From positions 434,501 through 498,500 of the forward strand of contig JAWDGP010002420.1 in the NCBI GenBank assembly GCA_033675545.1: a stretch of DNA of 64,000 nt, in the 5' to 3' direction. Numbering within the stretch: position 1 is the stretch's first letter; each line of letters opens with the position of its first letter. The notes beneath the pieces were generated by a model. It searched no databases and was not told where the DNA came from. It saw nothing but the letters and a program-made list of their open reading frames with translations. The position numbers and the translations under genes are program-made. Positions 14,253 to 51,619 of the stretch are shown here, one piece after another. This stretch comes from Elysia crispata (Eukaryota > Mollusca > Gastropoda > Plakobranchidae).

Positions 14253-16248
14253 GTTAAATGAAATGCTGGGCGAATTTAAAAAATTTCAGGACCCTTCACA
14301 TTGCCTTTTTGCTCAGTTGCTGTCGAGATTCTCTTGCTGAAAACACAGATTGGCATAATATGCATTCTTAATTTTCTGGTTCTTAAGAAATTTTTACACT
14401 TTTACAAACATTTAATGAATGCATTTTTTACAATATGAAGTGTTAATAGACTTTTTGGGGCCTTTGAAATGTTCATGTTTTATGTTTTAAGAAAGTATCT
14501 TCTTTGCTTAAGCACACACACCCTCTCACTTTCTTTTTTTCCTGTGCTTAACTTTTATATTCATTGATTTGAGTGAGACATCTGGAGAAAAGTAGTATAG
14601 AGAGATGGAAAAAGGGATCTGAATTGGATCATGCAAATCTTATAAGCAGAATGAAGCTTATTATACTTTGTCAATTTTTGTTTCTTAACCTTTACTGCAA
14701 CAAATGTTACTTACTTTTCTCTCTATTTCCAATGTAATTCTGTTATTGCATAAGGTTACTGTAACCATTTATAAAAATATTTATACTTTATTTATTGACC
14801 ATTCTACATTTGCTCATATATGTTGAAATAATCATCATCGTATTTTTCTATGTCTACAAAGTTGTACTATCTAAATGCTTAAAATATAATATTTTCATTT
14901 TTTTTTAAAGTTTACACCACAATGTGATATATCAGGTCAAAAGTATATAAAAAATTGCAACATAACTTGATCACTACAAAGCCTGTATTGTTAGAAATCT
15001 CTAAGAAATGATGTTTACAGCTTTTCCTGTTTTTTTTTAAATTCAGAATTAGAAAGAAAAAATATCAAGGCTACTTTTTTATCAAATGTGAGGCATCCAG
15101 GCAAATCAGATGTAAATCACTTGAATTTAAGTCTATTTAAGAAAGAAATTGGTTTTTGACAGTCTTTTAAAAATGATTCCTTTTTATGTGGTCCCAACGA
15201 TCAAGTATGTTGATATCCTGACCTTTGTCCAATTTACCGGCCTTACAATGAGTACATCATTCTTCGGAAAAAATTGTCTGTTTATGACCATCAATACATA
15301 GAAAAGACATATCTGGCAATGTAATTTGAACTGGCCCTCTTATTTTTAACACACAGTTTTCAATCAAATTTTTCAAGAGGCAAGATGTGACTATTTCTTA
15401 TTTTTCAATATGAACTACGATTTTTGCTGCACTACAGATATACACTTTTTGCAGTCTCTAGAGGAATTTTAACTATTAAACTAAAAATATCATATCATAC
15501 AAAACTATGCTCCTAATGCCCGCATCTAGATTCACAAAAGCTGGATACCATAGTTTCATAATGTCAACACTACCTCTAGATCAGATCTAAGACAACAATA
15601 TGAAATTTGCAAACCTAGAGATAGCTTATAGACATATTGATAATTAGGGTAGATTAGAGCTGCCATTTTCTTTAGTCTGATGGAAGGAAGATCAGATTTT
15701 AATGCTAAACCCCTGAACTGCTGGTTGGTATGTCATGCCCAGTACAATGGAGAAAACTGCTGTATGTTAGTTATGCAGTCTTATTTTACTTTATCAGCAG
15801 ATGTAAGTCATTGAAAATTGGCATGTTTACTCTTAAAATGATTCTCTATACCTGTATGGAATAGCTGCTGTTTGAGTTTGCATAGATTTTTGGATTGCAT
15901 TTAGTTTTTTTTGTTTGTTTGTTTTTCTTGTATGAGGTATTAAAAAAAAATATGGAATGATTTAGTAGAACTGTGATAATGATATACCATTTCAATCATT
16001 TGGTCATTTCGAGGTTGTGATTTTATTCATAGATTATGTGTTTTATATATCCCAATTATACAAAACAACCAAACTAATTGATCAACTCATGTATGAATAT
16101 AAGTTCTAGAATGTCATTAAAATACTGCTGCCTTAAAATTTAATCAACATTTTCATAAGTGAAAAGTAGATAAATTCTTAAAATCCACTTATTGATTAGT
16201 GGATTTACAGATAAATTGTGAGATAGGCTTTTAAAACTTTATTTAATC

Positions 16249-16254
16249 AATAAA
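16249..16254 (+). terminator. Possible CIB polyadenylation signal
   Basis: This is the first AATAAA found downstream of the CIB stop codon, about 2 kb away. The distance makes it uncertain; a variant hexamer nearer the stop is equally possible. Confidence 0.25.
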
Positions 16255-17803
16255 TAAGGCAAACCATCTATGTATTTTATTGTTGTTAGTTATTCAAAGG
16301 TTTTTATTTCATGTTTAATAAATAGTAATGTAAATCCAACATGTTTTACTCATGATGAGGGTTTTTTCCAAACAATATTATATATCTTAAGATACTCTTT
16401 CATTCTGGTGTGATTTATTAGACATATATATGTTTTCATATGAATTCAGTTTCTTTTCAATGTAAACACATTAGTTTTGCTGCTTTGTATTTGTTTATAT
16501 TTTTCTTGAAATCAACAGCTATATTTTGTCTTTAAAAACTTAAAATGGTACCAAAAATTTGGTCTATGTACATTATGAGAAATATAGTTTTAACTATATA
16601 TTACACAAAATGTTTTTCTTCAGAGAGCACATTCAATTTTTGTTTTGCCTTTTCTGACATACTTATTACAAGAAAAAAACCCAAACATTTAGCTCTTATA
16701 TTTGTATAAAGCTTGTCTTGAAAAAAATAATATAACCTGCGGGGTATATATATAGTAGAATGGATAAATAAAATAGATTTTAGACAATTCAGCAATTGTT
16801 AAGATCACCCTCCCCGAATGACTCCACACTATTTTCCGCCTCTGTGAAATTGCTCTTTCACACAACTCCTTTTGCTTCCCTGCCATCTGCTTTGCCTTTT
16901 TTGTCAATTACAGAGATTTGTCTTTTTTTCACTCTGCTGTCCTATTTATGCAACTGCCCTTTTAAAATAGAATAGTATACTTTTGTCAGTGTATTAACTA
17001 TTATGAACAATCACAATTCTGTTTTATTCAAAATGGCAGACTAGTTAGTCAAATTGTTGCTACTACCCTTCACTAATTTCTTTTCTCATCTCATCCTCTC
17101 CTGGAAAAAGGCAAATGCTCAACCCCTGTCTCAACTCGTTTGTCACACTTAACCTCCTATATCTTTAAAATCTGCCTTTCCCCCTCTCATTTACTTTATT
17201 TTGAGGAAAGCCTGTCTCATCTCCAAATCAAGTTATTAACTCATACTGTATTTTTCTACCCCTCAGCTTTTTGGTAGAAAAAATAGGCCAGCGTAGCTCA
17301 AAAAAGCTTTTCCTCTTAGCTAGTACTAGTAGAAATATTTGCCTTTTTCCTCCCCTATCAAAACTTCTTTATCTCTGTATAAGATTTCTCAGGAAACTAA
17401 AACAAAGTCGTATCTTTCTCAAAGAAAGGAAGAGAAGATATGCTCACATTGTGTGTAGACCTCATTGTTAATCTTTTGTATAAATTGATTTCTTTAACTT
17501 TATGAAAACTGCTTTTTCTGCATCCTGTGTTACAAAGTGTCAAAAATGTATTTTTTTTCTAAACTTCATGTCAATAAAAAGTGATTTACATGTATTTCTT
17601 TTTATTTTTAATTTCCTAAAAGAAAATTTAGTCTGTTCCTTGCATGTTACAGAATGAATGTTTTATGATGTATAGTTTTAAAATTAGATTCCCTAAAGGT
17701 AGCTGCAATTGCAATTTCATACTACCTTTGACTACCTACATTTTCTTTAATAAATATAGTTTTAATTCACCTTATTTCCTCATAATATTATTATGAATAA
17801 GTA

Positions 17804-17990
17804 CAGTGAAATCCGCTTGAAATCAACTCTTTTAAAGTCAACTCTCGCTTGAAATCGACACAATGCTGCAGTCCAGTTTTTTACCTTCTTTGTTTAAGTA
17901 ACTGATTTTCTGATAAAGTCAACGGCTTAGGGGACATTTTCGCTTTAAGTCAACATCTGGTGGTTGATGGGAAAAGGTGAAACACATAAA
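17804..17990. mobile_element. Pogo/Tigger-like MITE, truncated
   Basis: A TA dinucleotide at 17,802 precedes CAGTGAAATCCGCTTGAAAT. The sequence repeats internally as GCTTGAAATCAACTC / TAAAGTCAACTCTCGCTTGAAATCGAC / TTTAAGTCAACATC, the style of Tigger-derived elements whose ends start CAGT. I found no matching inverted end within the next few hundred bases, so it is probably truncated; the right limit is approximate. Confidence 0.45.
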
Positions 17991-19754
17991 ATGGGGATGC
18001 GTGGGCGGGATAATTATTATTTTATTATAGCTCTCTTGTTTGTAAACCCAATACAGTCAGTATAATAGCATGTTTAACAAAGCCTAGCTAAGTTGGTGTG
18101 TTCTTGCGCGGTTGTGACAGTAACAAATCAGCAAAGAAGGATGTGTAGGCATGGGTGGGATGGAGGCTGTGTGTGTCTAGATCTGGACCTAACTTATGGT
18201 TGGCTTGCATCATTTGTGGCTTTGGGTGAAAGTAACTTGTCTAAAAAAATGCTTGTTTAACACTAGTGATATTCAACCCCCAACTTATACTGTTATAATC
18301 ACATCAACACCCATTCCCTTCCCAAAGAGAGATTTAATAATTAGGTTTTAAATTTTAAAACCTTATTACTTCGGTAATCTCATTTGATATTTCATCTGCG
18401 TAAATCAAACAATCAATATTGACAAAATAAATAGATGAAGAAACATAACAAAACCTTTGTTTTTTTTTATAAAGAAGCAGAGATTGTAAAAGATAAAAAA
18501 AAAAGATTCACATGACGCGAAGTACATTAATTAAGTAAAACATTTAAGCTGAACACAGAACAAAATCTAAGACACAAATCTGCCATTTTAAAGCTCTCTT
18601 GCTTTTATTTGCATGGAATTTTGAGAGTAAAAGATACAAAATTAGAGATCATAAATGAATTTTACTTTTTACTTATGTTATAATCTACAAATTAAAGACA
18701 CTACATTATCAAACCACTTTATATTTTAATCAGTGCCAAATGTAGAAACTTTAACAGATAAGCAAATGGACTTACACATATTTAAAAGGCCCAAGATAAA
18801 ATTTTCGTAATCAAAATACACTTGTAATATATGAAATTTTGTTAAAAAAATCTCAACCCTTTTTGAACGCTCATTATATGCATTCCTGTCACTGTCTTTG
18901 GAATTTTAGCAGGAGTCTACCTCCTTACATTATGAATTGAGAAAAATCTTAAACAGATAAATACAGTACAGATACACATGAAGCTGTTTTCCAGTAGGGC
19001 TTACTATTAACACTTCAATGGATAAGTTATTTGTCATTAAAAAACTCATTTTAAAAGATGTGAGTTTTTTTAAACACATTTTCAGTAATAGAGTTATAGC
19101 TATACAGCATTCCTCTAAACAGTTCAGTCCTTAATTCTTCACATTGCTGATGTAAAAATTGTTTATCTTAACTACGCTTTAGGCTAAAAAAAAAGCATAC
19201 TTATTGAAGGCAATGCCTATTGACAATTAAATCATGCACAACAGTGAAAAGGTGTTCTTCGGACTATGGTATATATGCCCAGTCACTAGTGCCATGAGAG
19301 AAAAAGAGGAAAAGAGAACAAATGAAAAAGAGAAATACATATATATATTCTTGCTATGATTTCAAGATTCCCTCTGCATGGCTGCACAAGTAGCATTTAC
19401 CAGGCTGATGTTATCTTGATAAACTACATCTGACAATATTTTTTACTTTAATTTATAATTCTTGAAAAAAGGAAGTACAGCAAAGGTTCACAACTGTAAA
19501 TTTGTGACAAAAGAGAGTCATTACTCACTGAAAAAATGAGATGAAAAAAAAAACGAAAAAAAAACCATAATAACAGAATGAAAAGAATCTTCAGAACGGT
19601 AAGAAAGATGTAAAAAAGTATTCTCTCTTAATAAGTATATGAACATAAGTTCTTGCACATCTCATCAAGGGAATATTTTGGGCACAAGACAAATGCAACT
19701 ATTATCAAATATAAAATAATTTTTTTCTCACAAAGAAACTCTTTCTCAAATTGC

Positions 19755-19760
19755 TTTATT
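19755..19760 (-). terminator. CRCP polyadenylation signal
   Basis: The minus strand reads AATAAA here, about 165 bases past the CRCP stop codon, a sensible 3' UTR length. No poly(A) tract follows in the genome, so there is no sign that CRCP arrived as a processed retrocopy. Confidence 0.6.
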
Positions 19761-19924
19761 GGAATTATATAAAAAGTACAAATCAAAATAAAAATTTTTC
19801 ATAAGATATTCCCTCTAACAATACAAGAAATAGGCTCATAAACTTCCTTTGAAAGCCACTGCTCTTGCTGCAATACATCAAGTCAAATTTTCATTTTGAA
19901 GACATTGATCCTTTTGTGTAGGTC

Positions 19925-20356
19925 TCAAGAATCTCCCTCCTTAATCTCCATATCCTCTCCTTCCTGACCTTGATCATCTATCTCCTGAGGCAGATGTGTG
20001 GCAAGGACCTCTAGCAGTTCCTCCACTTGCTCCTCTGTGAGTCGCTCCTCACTCTCCTCCACCATCAGCTGGATTTCCACTGCTGTGCTAGGACGGTGAT
20101 TGATAAGCTGAAGTTTTTCAGCTGGAGTCAGACCAAATGGAGCTAGGGCTTCCATGGCAGCAGCCACTCCTTCAGCTGTGTGGCCTGCACATGGCCAACT
20201 CTTTTCAAGACATTGAATTGTCTCATAGGTGATAGTGGCCAAGTTTGTCTGATGCTTGTTTGGTTTTTTCTGGCCACGTCCTGCCTGAATGTCTCTTAGG
20301 AGAGATAGCACGTCAAAATTACAAAGCATCGCATGGTTTTCACTGCAAACCTCCAT
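19925..20356 (-). CDS. CRCP: RNA polymerase III subunit RPC9 (CRCP), single exon
   Basis: This is the Rpb4-like stalk subunit of Pol III, known in vertebrates as CGRP receptor component protein. It pairs with RPC8 to form the stalk needed for initiation at tRNA and 5S rRNA genes, and acts in the nucleus. The 143-aa product (human about 148 aa) begins MEV, like the human protein. It has 'NLATITYETIQCL' at residues 38-50 and the family signature from AEKLQLINHRP through AVEIQLMVEESEERLTEEQ at about 79-110. An acidic tail follows, as in orthologues. The whole coding region is one uninterrupted exon, whereas the vertebrate gene is split. An acceptor-like TTATCATTTGAG ends 2 bases before the ATG, so a 5' UTR intron is possible. 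The gene is convergent with CIB and divergent from KRI1. Confidence 0.95.
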   Translation of the reverse strand: MEVCSENHAMLCNFDVLSLLRDIQAGRGQKKPNKHQTNLATITYETIQCLEKSWPCAGHTAEGVAAAMEALAPFGLTPAEKLQLINHRPSTAVEIQLMVEESEERLTEEQVEELLEVLATHLPQEIDDQGQEGEDMEIKEGDS

Positions 20357-20639
20357 CGCTCAAATGATAAAATCAGTCTTGAAGTCCAAAGAATGTCACA
20401 AGTTTGATAGCAATACACTTAAGGCCTTTGTTAAATGAGATTAATTCTAAATCTAACACTGTTTTTCACTAGAAAAAGCTTATGTATTAGATTCCTCATG
20501 CGTCATTCATCTTTGTGCTCTAACCTCACAAGTTAAAGATATCCTTGTTAGATTTTCAGAAAATCAAAATTCATAGCCTAAGATTTTCATTATACTAACC
20601 AAAAAATATATAAGTTACACAAATTTGTATTCAAAAGAA

Positions 20640-20732
20640 TCACAGATCCTTGCTGATCATGTATTTATCTGATGCAAATCTCCCTGCTGCAAAAACATAG
20701 CTCCACACAAGTGCCACCAAAACAAAGAGAAC
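20640..20732 (-). CDS. Candidate last exon of a small membrane protein
   Basis: On the minus strand an ATTTTCAG acceptor opens a frame of 30 codons ending in TGA. It encodes a hydrophobic stretch (VLFVLVALVWSYVFAA) followed by a short polar tail ending in ISKDL, so it reads as one membrane segment plus a C-terminal tail. The stop is only about 285 bases upstream of the CRCP ATG on the same strand, and no AATAAA was seen between them. I do not recognise the family and could not find its preceding exon with certainty; a possible partner is the short hydrophobic frame at 23,193-23,261. Confidence 0.4.
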   Translation of the reverse strand, partial: VLFVLVALVWSYVFAAGRFASDKYMISKDL

Positions 20733-20959
20733 CTGAAAATGTAAACACAAAAAAATTTGAATTGATAAAAAAAAGCAATATTAGATTTAAAATTAATAGA
20801 ATTAAGACATTTTTTTACTTGACATAACATGCCAAAGGTTCAAAACGACAACACAGTAATTTTTGATTATTACCATTTCTATGGACAGGTTTACAATTTG
20901 GATTGAACACTTTAAAAAATTATTAATTCAATATTTTTGCTTGTGCTACATACAGAATA

Positions 20960-21473
20960 CAGTAAACCTTGCATCCAATGAACGATCTTGTTCTTGTAGT
21001 TGAAAAGTTTGTTAGATCCAACGTTTGTTGAAGCCAATGTTATTATGAAACAAGAAAAATAATTCCGTACACTTAGGTACACTTACAGCAACTGTCTAAC
21101 ACACTCTCAGTCTAGTAAATAAACATAATGATATGCATATTGAAGTATGATCCATGACTCACCAGTTCCTTGCCCCATGATGCCCTTCCAACCCCGCCAC
21201 CACACACACACATACATTCCCCCCTCCCCCATCTCTTTTTTTTGCCTTGGTTGTTGTGACCTTGACTAATTCAAAGAAAGAACTCGCTGGCGTCAGAATT
21301 TTAAGCCAAGTCAAAGTGCATTTGAGTACTTGTTTTTCCCAGAATGAGTTTGTAACTTTTATTTCAAGGTTTTTTTAATACAGTTAAAGAAGGCAAAAAT
21401 TAGGGGATTATCTTCTAGTTCGTTGGAAACACAGTTATGTTGAGTCCAAAGTTGTTGTATGCAAGGTTCACTG
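20960..21473. mobile_element. Pogo/Tigger-like MITE, 514 bp
   Basis: The ends form terminal inverted repeats: the left end CAGTAAACCTTGCATCCAA and the inverted right end CAGTGAACCTTGCATACAA. A TA precedes the left end; the right flank is AA, so one target-site copy has mutated. It has no coding capacity. Internal segments resemble degenerate 'GTTAGATCCAACGTTTGTTG' repeats. Confidence 0.75.
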
Positions 21474-21967
21474 AACCACAACCTTAACAAATAAAAACAA
21501 CAAAATATACATATGGGTATCAGCAAAACAATACAAACAATTTGAAAATTGAGTAAAAGACAGCAATTTTATATCTCAAAATAAAAAAAAAAACAACCTT
21601 TGAAAGTCCAGAATTAATTTAAAACAAAACCGTTAATAAGTCCATAAAAAGAAAGGGGTCTTTTCAACATTATTTCAACATGATCTGCCCTCTCATTGAC
21701 TAACTAAAAGAGTATGATGCAGTGGATGTAAAATAATACATTGCTTGCAAAATTCTTTAAAAATGATCAGATATGATATCTGGTGAGATGCAAAATGATA
21801 TAAAAAAACTGAGCCATAGAGAGTCATAAAAAAATTACAAATTAAAACAAAAATGTTTTCATAAAACCATTATTTACGGTTTAATTTTGTTAAAAAAGAA
21901 GAGATTTTCTTTCAATATTTTCAAAGACTGTTTTAGCTCATCATTTCAAATGCTACATAGTGCAATT

Positions 21968-22168
21968 TTAGTTTGAAACATTTAAAGTTATAAAATTCCA
22001 TGGGCCATCAAAGAAGCTTGAACAAGGGTGGTAATAATCCCTGTACAACAGTTGTCTTGCAAATTGTGCTGTCTCTTTGATCTCACAATCTACATAATCA
22101 TTGAATTGAAGTGTTGTTTGGCTGAATTTCATTTTGTCAAAATACATCAAATTTGTTCGATGGCCAGT
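21968..22168 (-). other. Candidate coding exon, unidentified
   Basis: A minus-strand TTTACAG acceptor is followed by an open frame of about 66 codons to TAA, including DYVDCEIKETAQFARQLLYR and ending in FDGPWNFITLNVSN. Base composition looks more exon-like than its surroundings. I do not recognise the peptide. It may be the last exon of an unknown minus-strand gene between KRI1 and CRCP, or a decayed element. Confidence 0.25.
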
Positions 22169-23192
22169 CTGTAAATCATCTAATTCTTTAGATGAAGCAG
22201 TATGTACAAAAGACAACAGAATTGGGAAATAAATATCATTTAAATTTAATACAAATGTCAAAAACTATTAAGCTTACAATAATTCTTTTACAAAATTTTC
22301 AATTTTATCTCTTTGTCATGAGTCTAGCTAACCGTTACAACAGACCTGAAAGTTGTTTAAGATGAGTATTTTAGTTTTGTCAGTTCTTGAATTAAGGATT
22401 CTAGAAAGAAACCCACTCTCTACCATTAACCCCTGTGAATCTAATTGATCTTAGATAGGGGTATTATTTTTATAATTATTATTAATCCTTGTCAAGAATT
22501 ATAATCATTATATGTTAGAAAATGGTTGGTTTCCCCTGTATTTTAAGCGCCTAATAAGTAAAAAACAGCAAAAGAATTTTATTAAAGAGACAATTGATTC
22601 CTTCTTTCATAACTAATTTGGTTCAAATGTCTTTCATTGTGAAACGATGGTAGGCCCCTAGGAACTCACTGATTTCAAGAGAAAAAAATCTACTTGATAG
22701 CAGTACTATGAGCTTTGAGGAAGTCAAAAATTTTAATGAAAATCTCTTTATAGGCCTCTCGACAGTAACGCCAAGGTAAACACAACAGGCAACAATATAG
22801 AACTATAAGAGGTAGAAACTAAAGTGATAAAAGACAAGTTTTATGAATCAGATATATTACTAGCTTTCTACTCCACATAACGTTATAATACTTAAATCAA
22901 ATCTAGATATGCATCTTTTTCTTACTTTAATTTAATTTGGATAAATTATGTAGAATCTAGGCCTAGGTCTAGATCTAGACTCTAGGACTAAATTTTAAAA
23001 TGTAGATTATATCTCGATTTTTACTGCTAGATTTACATTGATAGTTTTTTGTTTCTTGTTTTACCACTCACAATATTGCAAACAAATGCGACAGCCTTTT
23101 TCTCAAATTTGGGCATGTTGATTACAAATTTATTGTATCATAAATAATGTGTATAGAATCCTTGATTTGTTTGGTTTTTTTTTTTTTTTAAG

Positions 23193-23261
23193 TTAGTAAC
23201 TGTTCTTGCACTGACGTATATTGATGTACAAAATCACAATTCCGAGTGCAAGAATCATCAT
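23193..23261 (-). other. Short hydrophobic minus-strand frame near KRI1 start
   Basis: The frame reads MMILALGIVILYINIRQCKNSY and then stops; a possible splice donor (GTCAGT) lies within it. It starts about 360 bases from the KRI1 ATG on the opposite strand, a spacing that would suit a shared promoter. It could be the first coding exon of the small membrane protein ending at 20,640, but I cannot show a clean join. Confidence 0.18.
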
Positions 23262-23619
23262 GTACGGCTCCGATGACAGCAGACAGCAGTAAGAAGTAGG
23301 AAAAGGAAAAAAAAAAAAGATAAGTGAAAGTGTGCACTTGTACAAGGTGTTATTTATTTATTTATGTTTTTTTTTTTTGTTACTTGTCAAATATTGTGTC
23401 GTCGAACCTTGATTGATGATCAATAAGCTAAAAATATTTTCATTTAGGCTAAGAAAATATAATGCAACTATACTTTAAAGTATCAGAAGTTTTGGCAAGT
23501 AGATGCTGCTTATTTCTCCGTAACTGATATAGTTAGTAGCCCATTCCAAATTTCTTGATAAACACACTTTCGGTTTCTTTTTTAATAGCAGAAAGCAGGA
23601 CATTTGCTCGGATCGCAAC

Positions 23620-46143
<22,524 letters not shown>

Positions 46144-46304
46144 CATATAAATTATTTTATTTGTTTGTTTTTGTAATCAGCAGAATATGTATTCTATTTG
46201 AGAAGGAAATTCCTAAATTTCATTTTTTTTTCTTTTGTTCATTGTTTTACTGTACTGTCCTTTTCATATCTTTATTTCCTCTCCATTTTGAATGAAACTT
46301 TGTA

Positions 46305-46310
46305 AATAAA
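46305..46310 (+). terminator. KRI1 polyadenylation signal
   Basis: AATAAA lies about 160 bases after the KRI1 stop codon and before a T-rich stretch, a normal arrangement for the end of the transcript. Confidence 0.7.
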
Positions 46311-46863
46311 AGGAACTGTACAAACATGATGCGATTTCTTAATTTGGTCTCTCCATGTTTTATGTCTATTCTTGAATATTAATTATTGATATATTATTTT
46401 CTTATGTTACTCTTTTAAACTTGTATCGGTACTGATTTATCTTTATCCTACAACTATATATCCAACTTACCTTGAGAAACAACACATGCATAAATTCATA
46501 CATGCATACTTTTTTTTTTTTCAAACTTTTTATTGTCCAATTCTTTAATTAATTATAAAAACATCCAGCCTTGTTTCTAAACGCTCTGTTTCCTTATTTC
46601 AGATTATTACTAGAAGATGAATCCAAATCTGATTGTTGTTTAAAAAAGATCATTTAAATTAAAACAATGGTTAACAAGTAAGTACGGTCCAGATAAGCTC
46701 TAACTAAAAAAGTTGCATAAAAAAATTGTGGTTATTATCAGCTACAACACCTCAAGATGTTATGTTAACCCATTACGTACATGTCATCAATAGGAGACAA
46801 TTTTTAAAGAATTAAAGCTATCATACGCGCCATTATCCCCACTGGTTCGTCCTTCGCTTTTTT
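46311..46863. other. Unassigned intergenic sequence
   Basis: No gene or repeat recognised between the KRI1 poly(A) signal and the TTC tract. Confidence 0.5.
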
Positions 46864-47014
46864 TCCTCCTCCTCCTCTTCCTCCTCCATCATCATCATGT
46901 TCTTCTTCTTCTTCTTCTTCTTCTTCTTCTTCTTCTTCTTCTTCTTCTTCTTCTTCTTCTTCTTCTTCTTCTTCTTCTTCTTCTTCGTCTTCGTCGTCGT
47001 CTTCGTCGTCGTCT

Positions 47015-47052
<38 letters not shown>

Positions 47053-47370
47053 TTCTTCTTCTTCTTCTTCTTCTTCTTCTTCTTCTTCTTCTTCTTCTTC
47101 TTCTTCTTCTTCTTCTTCTTCTTCTTCTTCTTCTTCTTCTTCTTCTTCTTCTTCTTCTTCTTCTTCTTCTTCTTCTTCTTCTTCTTCTTCTTCTTCTTCT
47201 TCTTCTTCTTCTTCTTCTTCTTCTTCTTCTTCTTCTTCTTTTTCTTCTTCTTCTTCTTCTTTCTTTTTCTTCTCCTCCTCCTCCTTCTCCTCCTCCTCCT
47301 CCTTCTTCTTCTTCTTCTTTTTCTTCATCATCATCTTCTTCTTCCTCTCGTCGTCGTCCTCCTCCGTCTG
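46864..47370. repeat. Long (TTC)n/(GAA)n tract with a GTC sub-block
   Basis: About 500 bases of TTC repeat, with CTC-rich ends and an internal (GTC)n/(TTCGTC)n block at about 46,986-47,050. The plus strand is almost purely pyrimidine apart from the GTC block. The poly-Glu and poly-Phe frames spanning it are repeat artefacts, not proteins. Confidence 0.97.
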
Positions 47371-48518
47371 CTTGAGCTGCCGATACTGCTTAATCAATGA
47401 GTGTTTTCATATAGCGCTTCCCGCTGGTCACTGCCTATGGCCAAGTAATCATTTTGCATCATCCTGAGTGAGGTGAAGAAATGTTTAATAAAATTAGAAA
47501 TAAACCTACAAAAACTCTCTTAGCCGAGTTGAGATACATTCCTGTGACTCTCCTGTCTCTGTTGCAGCTTTAACTGTTCCTTTTCCTCCCTTTTTTTCCT
47601 TTCTTCTTTCCTTTTGTAAAGGTATTCCCTGCCCCACCTCCAAAAAACCAGACATAAAATGATATGTCTGTTAATATTATACATTTATGTAATAATTCAA
47701 ATTTTCTTATTTGGGGCTTTGTGCCATCTAACCATAAATTCTTTTTTTTTTTGTTTTTGTTTATATACAGTGTATTTTGATCCTCTGCTTTACACATAAA
47801 TACAATCATGCATGTATTTTAGGAAAGAACTCACAAAAATTTGATAAGAGTCTTTAAAAAGCTGCTCCCTCTGCTTATGAAACGTGCAACATTCTTCAGA
47901 AAATGCAAACAAGAAGCACGAGGCCATTACAACCTACCTGTGAATAGAATTAGAAAGGAATGTGATGTCGATGATAACCCTGAAACCTAGGGATTTCCCT
48001 TCACGTCGACCTTTATACCTTGCAGGAGTTTGATACCGACGGAATTTATTAGTTTTCACCTTTGTGGAACTGCTAATTGAACTTCTACGGTCACAGACGA
48101 TATGCAATTATTAATTGATTTAAATTTTCGTTTTAAAGAACCAGGGGAATATCTAATTAGTTAATGTAAAATCATAGTAATGGGTGGAATGTTGTATTTT
48201 GTGATGATGTAAGGTGAAGAAAAAAACATATTTTGTAAAAGAGATACATGTACTTAAATAGACTTAAAGTGGAACCAAAAAAAAGTTTACAATAACTTAT
48301 CAAGAGGCAGATAAAACTAAACTTAAAATGCATAGTATGCTAGAGGTATATGTATAAAAAGCGTTTGAAAAAGCGAACAGGGGCTTCTAGTATGGTATTT
48401 ATAATATATGGATTTTTAAATGATAAATCATTTGCCAAATTATGCACGCGAAAATAAACAAATGTTTATGCTCAGGACATAACATATTTCCTTGGCCAAG
48501 CCACATTCGTATGTATCA
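47371..48518. other. Unassigned intergenic sequence
   Basis: No gene identified. On the minus strand 'GGGAAGCGCTATATGAAAAC' at about 47,407-47,426 resembles the 3' end of invertebrate SINE-type repeats. The rest is AT-rich and unassigned. Confidence 0.4.
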
Positions 48519-48528
48519 CCCCCCCCCC

Positions 48529-48567
<39 letters not shown>
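48519..48567. repeat. Poly-C and (CT)n tract
   Basis: About 21 C residues are followed by about 14 CT units; it is strongly pyrimidine-biased. Confidence 0.95.
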
Positions 48568-50858
<2,291 letters not shown>

Positions 50859-51143
50859 TTAGATGTCCATTTTTATAGTAAAAATATACACATAAGAATG
50901 AAGGGAATTCGATTATTGTGTACTTTCATGATCTAGATCTATATAAGGATCCTCGCAAACCTCGCAAATCTTGTATCTGTAAAAACATGGCCAATTGATC
51001 CCGCCAGAACAAATTTAATGATAAACAAAGATAAAGGTCGCTTTACTTGCGCCCTATTCACTGAAAATAAAACCGTTCGAGGACATCAGCACTTCGACTA
51101 CGTAAGCACTCCCTTCTACTTTATACTTGAAAGTAGAATGACA

Positions 51144-51284
<141 letters not shown>

Positions 51285-51619
51285 CTAAAAATAATTAGGT
51301 CTAGATTCTTTCCCTGCCAAAATATTTTCTACTGGTGTTATACTTCGTAATCTCATAACGATAACAACCTGAAGGATAATTTAGAAAGGCTTATCTTTAA
51401 TACAAAATAAAATAATAAAATTAATGCATGTGTATTATTTTCTTAATTCTAATAGATAGGAACATACAGTTATCATTTAAAGGAACATACAGTTATTATT
51501 TTAAAACATGTATCATCGCCCAAAACGCGCGATTCCAAGTTTAAATGACCATGAGGAAAGCCAATCAAAATAGAGATACAATAAAAAAAAAAAGCAATCG
51601 TTAAACAAACAAAAATCGT
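51285..51619. other. Unassigned sequence
   Basis: No gene seen. A short direct repeat, AGGAACATACAGTTAT, occurs twice at about 51,459 and 51,480. Confidence 0.5.

Larger units (their letters stand above)
14253..19754. other. CIB 3' region and convergent intergenic DNA
   Basis: This lies between the CIB stop codon and the CRCP poly(A) signal. I see no coding exon. It should include the CIB 3' UTR. The first clear AATAAA on the plus strand is at 16,249, so that UTR may be about 2 kb; others occur near 16,319 and 17,570. A truncated pogo/Tigger-like element begins at 17,804. The open frames at 16,601-16,907 and 17,271-17,471 are not supported. Confidence 0.5.

Noticed and set aside
46804..47400. 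Minus-strand 197-codon poly-Glu/Asp frame and plus-strand poly-Phe frame
   Set aside because: Both are direct translations of the TTC/GAA microsatellite, with no flanking domain or splice support.
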